From the NCBI GenBank assembly GCA_012514775.1, contig JAAYZQ010000158.1, positions 1 through 8,902 on the forward strand: 8,902 bases of DNA, given 5' to 3'. Position numbers and translations under genes: made by a program. The notes under the pieces were generated by a model that was not told where the DNA came from, made no database searches, and saw only the letters and a program-made list of their open reading frames with translations. How positions within the stretch are numbered: position 1 is the first letter of the stretch; each line of letters begins with the position of its first letter. This DNA is from Anaerolineaceae bacterium (GTDB lineage Bacteria; Chloroflexota; Anaerolineae; JAAYZQ01). Shown here one piece after another: positions 1-6,333 of this stretch.

Positions 1-1
1 G

Positions 2-385
2 GACCTGCGGCCGCCCGATCGCAACATGCAGCCGGTCATGGAAACGCGGACGGTCACGAATCCCGACGGCACGGTAACCCAGACGCAGGTCATGGTCACC
101 TGGGTGGAGATCAGCCCCGACGGCAAGACGGTCACCCAGACCTGGGAGAGCGGGTTCATGATCATTGCCAGCAGCGGCAAGTACACCGAGTCGCACCTGG
201 TGCACGTCGTGGCCTTTGACGCCGCGGGCAACGAGACCAAGAGCGAGCCCGTCCGCTTCTTTGTCATCCACAAGCCCAAGGAAAAGAAACCGGAGGACAG
301 CGGCGCCCTGCTGCTCCGCCAGGAGCTGCTGGCGTGGCGGGACGATCTCGGCGCCCCGCCCTGGTGGCCGCGGGCCATGGGCTGA
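2..385 (+). CDS. C-terminal part of an Ig-like domain protein (5' end outside window)
   Basis: The frame is open from the first bases of the window to a TGA at 383-385, so this is the 3' end of a longer gene; an internal ATG at 26 need not be the start. The visible 127 residues carry two similar beta-hairpin-like stretches (NPDGTVTQTQV and SPDGKTVTQTW). They are followed by HVVAFDAAGNETKSEPVRF, the closing strand pattern of bacterial Ig-like or Big-type domains (V-x-A-x-D-x-A-G-N). A Lys/Glu/Pro linker (KPKEKKPED) and a short tail ending in WWPRAMG follow, with no C-terminal membrane anchor or sortase motif. Domains of this type usually sit in exported or cell-surface proteins, so an extracytoplasmic location is inferred. 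The N-terminal portion that would define its function is not visible. A strong terminator follows 24 bases after the stop. Confidence 0.72.
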   Translation, partial: DLRPPDRNMQPVMETRTVTNPDGTVTQTQVMVTWVEISPDGKTVTQTWESGFMIIASSGKYTESHLVHVVAFDAAGNETKSEPVRFFVIHKPKEKKPEDSGALLLRQELLAWRDDLGAPPWWPRAMG

Positions 386-409
386 GGGCCAGGAACCGAA
401 ACCAAGAGG

Positions 410-440
410 ACGCACCTGCCGGCCTGGCAGGTGCGTTTTT
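410..440 (+). terminator. Intrinsic (Rho-independent) terminator between convergent genes
   Basis: A perfect 11-bp stem, ACGCACCTGCC (410-420) pairing with GGCAGGTGCGT (426-436), closes a 5-base loop and runs into a T tract at 436-440. It lies 24 bases after the stop of the left-edge + strand gene, so it terminates that gene. The - strand lipid kinase ends at 455, and the same hairpin could also hinder its transcripts. On that strand, however, the bases after the stem are CCTCTTGG rather than a T run. Confidence 0.92.
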
Positions 441-454
441 CGTTCGTTTGCCGC

Positions 455-1387
455 TTACCCCTCCGGCACCAGCGGCTCGGCTTCCTGGCCGGCGGTCTCT
501 TCCACGGGGGGTACGAGAACGATCAGCGCCCCGGGCACGACCGTGATCTCGATAGGGGTCTCGCCGCAGTCCTCTCCGTCGATGACCACGGGTTGGGGCG
601 GATCGCTCTCGATGCGGATCTCCCGGCCCTGCCAGTATCCCAGGTTCGCCTGGTCGGGGGTGGCGGCCACGATGCTGGCCACCACCGAAGACAACGACGC
701 CAGGTCCATGCTGCGCACGGCCAGGACATCCAACAGGCCGTCGTCGATGGCGGTGTGGGGCGATATGGTCAGGTCATAGATGCCCAGGCGCCCGGCGTTG
801 GCCACGACGCCGGTCACGGCCTCGTACTCTTCCTCCTGCCCGTCGAGCGACAGGCGGTAGCGGGCGGGCGCCGTTTCGCCCAGCGCCTGAAGGCCGGCGA
901 TGAGGTAGGCCAGCTTGCCAAAGCGGTCGCGCAGTTCCCGGGTCGTCAGGCCGATCTGGCGGGCGGTAAAGCCCAGCACCAGCCGCAGCAAGAAATAGTG
1001 ATCACCCACCTGCCCGGCGTCGATGTGGCGCTCCACGGCGTCGGAGCTGCAGGCCAGGCGGGCCGCGTCGGCCAGCACGGGAGGGATCCCCAGCTCCACG
1101 GCCAGGACGTCGCCCGTGCCGCCCGGCAGGATGGCCAGGGGCACCCGGCTGCCCACCAGCGCGTTGCCCACCTCCATTACCGTCCCGTCGCCCCCGCAGG
1201 CGGCCACGACGTCGGCCCCTCGCTCCAGGGCTTCGCGCGCCAGCCGTGTGCCATCGCCCGGCTCCTGGGTGATGGACACGTCCCAGCGGATGCCCGCCTC
1301 GCCGAAAACCTGGTTAAGGGTGTGCAGGATCGGCTGCGGTTGGCCCGCGGCGGGATTGACAACCACCTCAACTCGTTTCGCCGACAC
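455..1387 (-). CDS. Diacylglycerol kinase-like lipid kinase (YegS/DgkB family)
   Basis: The product is 310 aa, the usual length for soluble bacterial lipid kinases of the DAGK catalytic family, which use ATP to phosphorylate diacylglycerol or a related lipid at the membrane surface. Visible motifs are NPAAG at 11-15, the nucleotide-binding GGDGT at 65-69, LPGGTGD at 87-93, IDDGLLDV at 214-221 and IDGE at 269-272, matching the family's catalytic Asp/Glu region. The GTG start at 1387 is preceded by GGAGG (1394-1398) with a 6-base gap, and family homology begins immediately. The frame stays open much further upstream, but that part is only a shadow of the preceding gene. The start overlaps the upstream phosphatase gene by 20 bases, so the two are probably translationally coupled. 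Two oddities are Asp93 where Asn is usual after GTG, and LVLGFTA (136-142) where family members usually have a more Gly-rich loop. The lipid substrate is unknown. Confidence 0.9.
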   Translation of the reverse strand: MSAKRVEVVVNPAAGQPQPILHTLNQVFGEAGIRWDVSITQEPGDGTRLAREALERGADVVAACGGDGTVMEVGNALVGSRVPLAILPGGTGDVLAVELGIPPVLADAARLACSSDAVERHIDAGQVGDHYFLLRLVLGFTARQIGLTTRELRDRFGKLAYLIAGLQALGETAPARYRLSLDGQEEEYEAVTGVVANAGRLGIYDLTISPHTAIDDGLLDVLAVRSMDLASLSSVVASIVAATPDQANLGYWQGREIRIESDPPQPVVIDGEDCGETPIEITVVPGALIVLVPPVEETAGQEAEPLVPEG

Positions 1388-1856
1388 GTTCTTCCTCCAG
1401 CGTCTGCCTCTTGCGCCAGTACTTCTCGAAGCGGCGGATTTGGCGCTGGATGTGCCAGGCACCGGGATGGGCCACCGGACGTTTTTCGACGATGAGGTCC
1501 ATGGCCTCCTCTGCGGAGTGGCCCATGCCGATGAGAATGGCCGCGGCCATGGCCACGCTGCGATGCCGTCCCGCCTGGCAGTAGACCAGCACCTGGTGAC
1601 CCTGGCTGATAACGGGCAGGGCGGCGACGACGCCGCGGTAGAGGGTGGCAAGGGGAATGGGGAACAGGAAAAAGTCAAAGGTCCCCAGCCACAGAATGTC
1701 GATTTCGAGCTCGGCCAGCCTGCGCGGGGGTGGCTGGCTGGCGATCATGCCTACGATGAGACGGACATCCAGCTCGCGGATGGCTTCCACGTCCTCTTCT
1801 CTGAGGCGGGTGGAGATAAACAGATAGTCGGTGATCCGAGAGACGTTCAAGGCCAT
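1368..1856 (-). CDS. Dual-specificity (cysteine-based) protein phosphatase family protein
   Basis: The product is 162 aa, about the size of a single dual-specificity phosphatase domain. The catalytic P-loop is YCQAGRHRS at 92-100, with nucleophile Cys93, phosphate-binding Arg99 and Ser100, fitting C-x5-R-S. Asp61 in the GTFDF stretch is placed to be the general acid. The downstream EEAMDLIVEKRP pattern (116-127) is typical of the family's last helices. The ATG at 1856 has AGGAG about 12 bases upstream, a long spacing, and a TTG two codons later is the alternative. The gene starts 40 bases after the RNase J stop and overlaps the lipid kinase gene by 20 bases, so all three are probably co-transcribed. 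The substrate could be a phosphoprotein or a phospholipid: related enzymes such as PTPMT1 remove phosphate from phosphatidylglycerophosphate. The pairing with a lipid kinase makes a lipid substrate worth considering, but this is inference. Confidence 0.85.
   Translation of the reverse strand: MALNVSRITDYLFISTRLREEDVEAIRELDVRLIVGMIASQPPPRRLAELEIDILWLGTFDFFLFPIPLATLYRGVVAALPVISQGHQVLVYCQAGRHRSVAMAAAILIGMGHSAEEAMDLIVEKRPVAHPGAWHIQRQIRRFEKYWRKRQTLEEERVGETS
1394..1398 (-). promoter_or_regulatory. Ribosome binding site of the lipid kinase, inside the upstream gene
   Basis: GGAGG lies six bases before the GTG at 1387, within the 3' end of the phosphatase reading frame. It decides the start of the lipid kinase and implies reinitiation or coupling across the 20-base overlap. 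Confidence 0.75.
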
Positions 1857-1896
1857 GCGATTCAGTTGCTCCTACAGGTTCAGGGCGATCTGCCCA

Positions 1897-3552
1897 CTAG
1901 ACCTCCATGACGACCGGCAGGATCATGGGCCGGCGCTTGGTTCGCTCGTAAAGAAACTGGGCCAGCCGGTCCTTGATCTTGGCGCCGCTGCCTGCCGGCA
2001 CGCCCCCATGTCCCAGGGCATCCAACACCTGCTTCTCGGCTTCGGCGATAAGGCCCTCGGCTTCGCGCAGATAGACAAAGCCCCGGGTGATGATGTGTGG
2101 CCCTTCCAACACGGCGCCCGAGTCGGCGTCGAGGGCCACCACTACGACGACAAAGCCGTCCTGCGAGAGCAGGTGCCTGTCGCGCAGGACCACGTTGCCC
2201 ACGTCGCCCACGCCAAGACCGTCCACCAGGACGTGCCCTTCCGTCACCTGCCCGTTGACGCGGGCCCAATCGGCGGCGAACTCGAGCACCTGCCCGCTTT
2301 CGATGACAAAAATGTTCTCCGCCGGGATGCCAATCTCCTGGGCCATGCGCGCGTGGTGCACCAGGTGGCGAAACTCGCCGTGTATGGGCACGAAAAACCG
2401 CGGCCGGATGAGGTTGAGCATCAGCTTGTGTTCCTCGCGACTGGCGTGGCCCGAGACGTGCACCTGCATCCGTTCCTGGTGGTACACGTCGGCGCCGGCG
2501 CGGAACAGGTTGTTGATGGTGCGGTTCACCAGCTCTTCGTTGCCGGGGATGGGCGTGGCCGAGACGATGACCGTGTCGCCGTGCTGGATGTTGACCTGGC
2601 GATGCTCGCCGACGGACATGCGCACCAGCGCCGAGGTCGGCTCGCCCTGGCTGCCGGTGCAGGCGATGGCCACCTGGTTGGGCGGCAGGGTGCTCATCTG
2701 CTGCGGCGAGAGCAGATCGTCGGGTGAGGCGTCCAGGTAGCCCAACTCGAAGGCCTTCTTGGCATAGTTCAGCATGGAGCGGCCCACCAGGCCCACCCGC
2801 CGGTTATAGTGCCGCGCCGTGTCCACCACCTGCTGGATGCGCGAGATGTTGGAGGCGAACGTGGCGACAATGATGCGCCCCTCGGCCCTGGCAAAGATCC
2901 GATGAAAGTTCTCGGCCACCACTTCCTCGGAGGGCGTCTGGCCGTTGGTCTCGGCATTTGTCGAGTCGGAGAGCAGGACGTGCACGCCGCGCCCTCCCAG
3001 CTCGGCCAGCTTGGCAAAATCGGTCAGGCGGCCGTCCACGGGGGTCTGGTCGAACTTGAAATCGCCGGTATAGACCACCAGCCCCACGGGAGTGGTGATG
3101 CCCAGCCCCACGCTGTCGGGAATGGAATGGCTGACCCGAAAGAACTCGACACCAAAGGGACCCAGGTCCAGGCGGAACTGGCGGTCGTCGGGGAGGATGG
3201 TATGCAGATCGGCGACGTCGAGCAGATGATGTTCCTTGAGCCTGACCTCGATGAGGCCCCTGGTCAGTTGCGTGGCATGGATGGGCGCCCGCACCTTTTC
3301 CACGAGATACGGCAACGCCCCGATGTGATCCTCGTGCCCGTGGGTCAGGATGATGCCCTGCACCTGTTCTTTGCGCTCGAACACGTATTCCATGTCGGGA
3401 ATGACGATGTCGATGCCCAACATGTCGCTCTCGGGGAACATGAGCCCACAATCGACGACGAGGAGCTTCTCGTCGTACTCAAAGACGGTCATGTTCTTGC
3501 CGATCTGGCCAATGCCGCCCAGGGGAATGATTTTAAGTATGTCCTCGGTCAA
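1897..3552 (-). CDS. rnj: Ribonuclease J (5'-3' exo- and endoribonuclease)
   Basis: The product is 551 aa, matching the family length of about 555. It is a metallo-beta-lactamase/beta-CASP nuclease acting in mRNA decay and RNA maturation in the cytoplasm. The zinc ligands are all visible: HGHEDH at 71-76, His142 in SHSIPDS, Asp164 in TGDFKFD and His391 in PIHGEFRHL, in nearly the same positions as in Bacillus RNase J1. Other signatures are LSDSTNAE (194-201), ACTGSQGEP (297-305), ATPIPGNEE (332-340) and SGHASREE (367-374). The C-terminal domain (about 435-551) is complete. A longer frame begins at a GTG at 3588, but the TTG at 3552 has AAGGAG five bases upstream and gives TEDILKIIPLGG, the normal RNase J N-terminus, so TTG is preferred. 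The gene follows the UDG after 115 bases containing a hairpin and precedes the phosphatase by 40 bases. Confidence 0.96.
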   Translation of the reverse strand: MTEDILKIIPLGGIGQIGKNMTVFEYDEKLLVVDCGLMFPESDMLGIDIVIPDMEYVFERKEQVQGIILTHGHEDHIGALPYLVEKVRAPIHATQLTRGLIEVRLKEHHLLDVADLHTILPDDRQFRLDLGPFGVEFFRVSHSIPDSVGLGITTPVGLVVYTGDFKFDQTPVDGRLTDFAKLAELGGRGVHVLLSDSTNAETNGQTPSEEVVAENFHRIFARAEGRIIVATFASNISRIQQVVDTARHYNRRVGLVGRSMLNYAKKAFELGYLDASPDDLLSPQQMSTLPPNQVAIACTGSQGEPTSALVRMSVGEHRQVNIQHGDTVIVSATPIPGNEELVNRTINNLFRAGADVYHQERMQVHVSGHASREEHKLMLNLIRPRFFVPIHGEFRHLVHHARMAQEIGIPAENIFVIESGQVLEFAADWARVNGQVTEGHVLVDGLGVGDVGNVVLRDRHLLSQDGFVVVVVALDADSGAVLEGPHIITRGFVYLREAEGLIAEAEKQVLDALGHGGVPAGSGAKIKDRLAQFLYERTKRRPMILPVVMEV

Positions 3553-3557
3553 ACTTG

Positions 3558-3563
3558 CTCCTT
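3558..3563 (-). promoter_or_regulatory. Ribosome binding site deciding the TTG start of RNase J
   Basis: AAGGAG sits five bases before the TTG at 3552. The alternative upstream GTG at 3588 has only a distant GAGGG and would add twelve residues not expected in this family. Confidence 0.75.
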
Positions 3564-3626
3564 GTATACACGCACTGCGCCAGGGCACGGCAACGTCGCC
3601 CTCGCGCAGCGTGAATTTTGATGGGC

Positions 3627-3648
3627 CGGCGACGGTACATCGTCGCCG
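3627..3648 (-). other. Intercistronic hairpin between UDG and RNase J genes
   Basis: CGGCGACG (3627-3634) and CGTCGCCG (3641-3648) form a perfect 8-bp GC-rich stem around a 6-base loop, in the 115-base gap between the UDG stop and the RNase J start. Neither strand has a T tract after it, so it is not a classical intrinsic terminator. It could slow transcription, protect the upstream mRNA 3' end, or be a processing site in the RNase J leader. No convincing promoter was found between it and the RNase J start. Confidence 0.55.
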
Positions 3649-3667
3649 CTCGGCCGGTCCGGCAGGG

Positions 3668-4273
3668 TCAGAACAGGCTCAACTGCTCCGCCCGGGGAGC
3701 CTCGGGCAGGCTCTCCTGGCCCTCGTCTACCGTGGCCAGCAGCTCGGGAATCCTGCCCACGTCCTGCTCCAGCAGCGATCGCCAGCGGGGCTGGTGGAGT
3801 GCGGCCGCGGGGTGGAACATGGGATAGTAGATGACGTTGCCCACCTTCCGGGCCTGGCCGTGGATGCGGGAGATGGAAGCGCCGGGAAAATAGCGCGCCA
3901 TCGAGAACCGCCCCAGGGTCACGATCATGCGCGGACGCACCAGCTCGATCTGGCGGTCCAGATACGGCCGGCAGGCCTCGATCTCGTCGGGCTGCGGGTC
4001 GCGGTTGCCGGGCGGCCGGCACTTGACCACGTTGCAGATGTAGACCTGCTCGCGCTTGAGGTTAATGCTCGCCAGGAGCTCTTCCAGGTACTGGCCGGCG
4101 GCCCCGACGAAAGGACGTCCCTGGCGGTCTTCGTGAAAGCCGGGGCCCTCGCCGATGAACAGGATCTCGGCGTCTTCGGGGCCCTCACCCGGGACGGCAT
4201 TGGTTCGCCCCTGGCTCAAAATACATTTCTCGCAGCGCTGGATCTCCTGGTACAGGGTCTGGAGCTCGCTCAA
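3668..4273 (-). CDS. Family 4 uracil-DNA glycosylase (4Fe-4S, UdgA type)
   Basis: The product is 201 aa, typical for family 4 UDGs, which excise uracil from DNA in base-excision repair. The four iron-sulphur cysteines are present with family spacing: Cys14 and Cys17 (CEKC), Cys85 and Cys101. Other motifs are GEGPGFHED at 41-49, GRPFVGAAG at 52-60, CNVVKCRPPGNRDP at 80-93, IVTLG at 117-121 and HPAA at 154-157. The frame extends to a GTG at 4312, but the TTG at 4273 has AAAGGAG seven bases upstream and gives SELQTLYQEIQRCEKC, the usual start of the family, so TTG is preferred. The last five residues are QLSLF, an exact match to the bacterial sliding-clamp-binding consensus QL(S/D)LF, on a tail of about 20 residues beyond the catalytic domain. 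The gene lies 42 bases after a zinc-ribbon gene and probably shares its promoter. Confidence 0.95.
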   Translation of the reverse strand: MSELQTLYQEIQRCEKCILSQGRTNAVPGEGPEDAEILFIGEGPGFHEDRQGRPFVGAAGQYLEELLASINLKREQVYICNVVKCRPPGNRDPQPDEIEACRPYLDRQIELVRPRMIVTLGRFSMARYFPGASISRIHGQARKVGNVIYYPMFHPAAALHQPRWRSLLEQDVGRIPELLATVDEGQESLPEAPRAEQLSLF

Positions 4274-4280
4274 GCTCCCG

Positions 4281-4287
4281 CTCCTTT
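4281..4287 (-). promoter_or_regulatory. Ribosome binding site deciding the TTG start of the UDG
   Basis: AAAGGAG lies seven bases before the TTG at 4273. It supports the shorter UDG protein over the GTG start at 4312. Confidence 0.75.
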
Positions 4288-4315
4288 CGTTGCTTGTCGG
4301 CCGTGGCCCCACGGC

Positions 4316-4945
4316 CTAGGCCCCTTGCCTGGTGCCGCACTCCGGGCAAAACTTGGCTCCCTTGCTGATCTCGGAACCGCACTCGACGCAGAACTGCACG
4401 GCCGCCAGCTTGGCGCCGCACTCCGGGCAGAACTTGGCGCCGGGCACCAGGTTCGCGCCGCAGTCGGGACAACCGCCGCGCACCTTTTCCTCGAACCGCT
4501 CCTTGGTAACGTACTGGACCTCGCGCGCTACCTCCTGGCCCTGCTCGACCTCGGCTTCTATCTGGGCGGCCGCGAACTCGGCTTCCACGTCGGGCGCGCA
4601 CTCGTAACACAAGCCCCGTTCCTCGTTCCAGCAGGCATCGTCCACCCACTGGCTGCACCGCCGGCACTGCTTGAAGTACGGCATGGCCTCTTCCACGGCC
4701 GCCTCGAAGGCCTTATCGTGGGCCCGCTCCCAGGCCGCCGAATGCATGCGCTCTCCCGCGTCGGCCACGCTGCCCATCAAGCCGCCCAACAGCCCGCCGG
4801 CCACGTCCAAAACCTCGGTGACAAGGCCGGTGGCCGAAGCCTGGAACCTGGTCCGGTAGCCACTGCCACAGCGGTCGCAGTAGAACTCGAACTGAAAGCC
4901 CCGCTCGGTGCTCCGGTCGTCATAGTTGCTCACGAACTTGATCAT
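4316..4945 (-). CDS. Multi-zinc-ribbon protein of unknown function
   Basis: The product is 209 aa with fifteen cysteines, fourteen of them in seven C-x2-C knuckles: 23/26, 94/97, 113/116, 159/162, 173/176, 186/189 and 200/203, plus Cys105. The last four knuckles form two tandem zinc ribbons of the GCPDCGANL / FCPECGAKL type. The pairs at 94/97 and 113/116 probably form another. The 23/26 pair (FYCDRCGSGY) has no obvious partner. A Gly-rich stretch at 48-60 (VAGGLLGGLMGSV) is too short for a sure membrane helix. Residues about 118-155 are rich in Glu and Ala and could form a helix or coiled coil. The ATG at 4945 has AGGAG six bases upstream. The gene has its own promoter and is followed after 42 bases by the UDG. 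Zinc ribbons of this type often bind nucleic acid or protein, but the function here is not recognised. Confidence 0.85.
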   Translation of the reverse strand: MIKFVSNYDDRSTERGFQFEFYCDRCGSGYRTRFQASATGLVTEVLDVAGGLLGGLMGSVADAGERMHSAAWERAHDKAFEAAVEEAMPYFKQCRRCSQWVDDACWNEERGLCYECAPDVEAEFAAAQIEAEVEQGQEVAREVQYVTKERFEEKVRGGCPDCGANLVPGAKFCPECGAKLAAVQFCVECGSEISKGAKFCPECGTRQGA

Positions 4946-4974
4946 CTTCCGCTCCTGTGCGTGGGACTGAGTTC

Positions 4975-5003
4975 ATTGTACCGCATCTGGCAGCTTTTGT
5001 CTA
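4975..5003 (-). promoter_or_regulatory. Promoter of the zinc-ribbon/UDG unit
   Basis: On the - strand, TAGACA (-35, 5003-4998) and TACAAT (-10, 4980-4975) are separated by exactly 17 bases, and each matches the sigma70-type consensus at five of six positions. The -35 box begins in the rimI stop codon. The predicted transcript starts near 4968 and leaves a leader of about 22 bases that contains the SD. This makes the zinc-ribbon/UDG pair a separate transcription unit, though readthrough from rimI remains possible. Confidence 0.7.
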
Positions 5004-5630
5004 GCGGCGGGGATCGAGGGTAGCGCCGGGCGGCCGGGCAGCGGCGGCGCTTTCCGCCCTCAGGCGAGCGTGAAGCCGCGCCCGGCGCCGCTCCACGTTC
5101 TCCCAGAAGCCTGGCTGGTCAAAGGCGGGCGTGACCATGATGTAGGCGTCCTCGTCGTTGTCGGCATAGTAGTGGCGCCGCCGGGAGACAACCTCGAAAC
5201 CGACGTGGCGATACAGCGCCTGCGCTCCCTCGTTGGAAACCCGCACCTCGAGGCTGGAGCGCTGCATGCCGCGTGCCCTGGCCCGCTCCAACAGGGAGAG
5301 GATCAGCATCTCGCCCAGCCCGCGGCCTCGCCAGTCGGGGTGAACGGCGATGGTCGCGATGTGCCCTTCGTCCACCAGGAGCCACATGCCGGCATAACCG
5401 AGCACCGGCCGCCGCGCCTGGGGATTGTGGGGCCACAGCCAGCGACGCAGCCCGCTGCTGCCGGGCGCTTGCCTGACGACCACCATGACGCTGTTCTCGT
5501 TCTCGGTCAGCTCGAAGCGGTAGGCCCGCGCCGACCAGGGAGCAGTGAAGGATAGCCGCTCGATCTCCATGACCTGGTCAACGTCGCCCAGGGTCATGGG
5601 CTCCAGGACGAAGGGCAAACGCTCAAGCAT
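5001..5630 (-). CDS. rimI: RimI-like GNAT N-acetyltransferase
   Basis: The product is 209 aa, longer than the usual RimI of about 150 aa. The family transfers acetyl from acetyl-CoA to the N-terminal alanine of ribosomal protein S18 in E. coli; other substrates are possible here. Visible are the N-terminal MTLGDVDQVMEIERLSF, the acetyl-CoA-binding motif A around IAVHPDWRGRGLGEML (94-109, core RGRGLG at 101-106), and ALYRHVGFEVVSRRRHYY (138-155). The extra length is a basic, Pro-containing insert at about 54-75 and an Arg/Ala-rich tail at about 171-209. The ATG at 5630 overlaps the tsaB stop in ATGCTTGA. There is little SD of its own, so translation is probably coupled to tsaB. The frame is open further upstream, but that part shadows tsaB. 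RimI next to tsaB is a common bacterial arrangement. Confidence 0.92.
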   Translation of the reverse strand: MLERLPFVLEPMTLGDVDQVMEIERLSFTAPWSARAYRFELTENENSVMVVVRQAPGSSGLRRWLWPHNPQARRPVLGYAGMWLLVDEGHIATIAVHPDWRGRGLGEMLILSLLERARARGMQRSSLEVRVSNEGAQALYRHVGFEVVSRRRHYYADNDEDAYIMVTPAFDQPGFWENVERRRARLHARLRAESAAAARPPGATLDPRR

Positions 5631-6297
5631 CGATCTGCGGCTGTGGCAAATAGATGGGGGCCAGGGTTTCGGCGTCGTCGGCATCGCCGCGGGCCAGGCG
5701 CTGCCAGCCCAGCTCGGCCAGGTAGCCGGCCCGGCGGGCCGTGGCGGCCGGCGAGACCACCAGCGCGGCGTCGCCCAGGTGCCGGCGGATAGCCCCGGCC
5801 TCGCGGTCGTCGATCTCGCCACAGAAGAGCGCCGGCTCCAGAACCTGTTGCAGGAGCTCGTCCCAGGTGGTGAGCTGCATGGGCCCGCGCCGGCGCCACC
5901 GGCCCCGGTAGCGGGCATAGTTGCCGGCGCAGATCCGGCCGCGGCCGGCCCGCAGCACGGCCCAGATGGGCAGGCTCTGGGGCTTGTGCGGCTCGGCGAC
6001 AATGTCCAGGCTGGGGATGCCCACCAGGGGCAGGTGGCGGGCCAATGCCAGGCCCTTGGCCAGGCTCAGCCCGATGCGCAGCCCGGTAAAAGAGCCGGGG
6101 CCCAGGCTGACAACGAGGCCCGTGAGGTCCCCGGGGTCCAGCCCCTGCAGCGCCAGCATCCGCACCAGGCGCGGCATCAGCTCGACCGTGTGATTGTTGG
6201 CCGAATGCCACAGCTCTTCACCCAGGACCCATCCCTGGGCCTCGTCGTAGAGGGCCAGCCCCGCCATGCGGGTCGCGGTATCGATGGCTAACAACAT
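5623..6297 (-). CDS. tsaB: tRNA t6A37 biosynthesis protein TsaB
   Basis: The product is 224 aa, a normal length for TsaB, the inactive paralogue and partner of TsaD in the threonylcarbamoyl transferase complex that makes N6-threonylcarbamoyladenosine at tRNA position 37. It opens with LLAIDTATRMAGLAL, the first strand and phosphate-1-like region of the ASKHA fold. The family hallmark GPGSFTGLRIG is at 66-76, after a conserved NNHTVELMPRL stretch (34-44). The C-terminal half is divergent, as is usual. The ATG at 6297 has only a weak, distant SD (CAGG). It follows the tsaE stop by 36 bases and probably shares its transcript. Its end overlaps the rimI start by 8 bases. The partners TsaD and TsaC are not in this window. 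Confidence 0.95.
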   Translation of the reverse strand: MLLAIDTATRMAGLALYDEAQGWVLGEELWHSANNHTVELMPRLVRMLALQGLDPGDLTGLVVSLGPGSFTGLRIGLSLAKGLALARHLPLVGIPSLDIVAEPHKPQSLPIWAVLRAGRGRICAGNYARYRGRWRRRGPMQLTTWDELLQQVLEPALFCGEIDDREAGAIRRHLGDAALVVSPAATARRAGYLAELGWQRLARGDADDAETLAPIYLPQPQIDA

Positions 6298-6333
6298 TGC
6301 ATGACTACCTGGTGTCCTTCCATGCCAGACAAC

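Noticed and set aside
431..1495. A 354-codon + strand frame antisense to the lipid kinase and phosphatase
   Set aside because: It begins inside the terminator loop, has no SD or recognisable domain, and mirrors genuine - strand genes.
1388..1678. A 97-codon N-terminal extension of the lipid kinase, possibly a fusion with the phosphatase
   Set aside because: The extension is the phosphatase gene read in another frame and has low-complexity Ser/Arg/Pro composition. The GTG at 1387 has a good SD and begins the family homology.
3564..3588. TATACA (3569-3564) with TTGCCG as a promoter for RNase J
   Set aside because: The spacer is about 19 bases and the transcript would start past the ribosome binding site, leaving almost no leader before the TTG start.
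3350..5023. A 557-codon + strand frame antisense to RNase J, UDG and the zinc-ribbon gene
   Set aside because: High GC content creates long antisense frames. The opposite strand carries catalytic motifs of known families, and this frame shows none.
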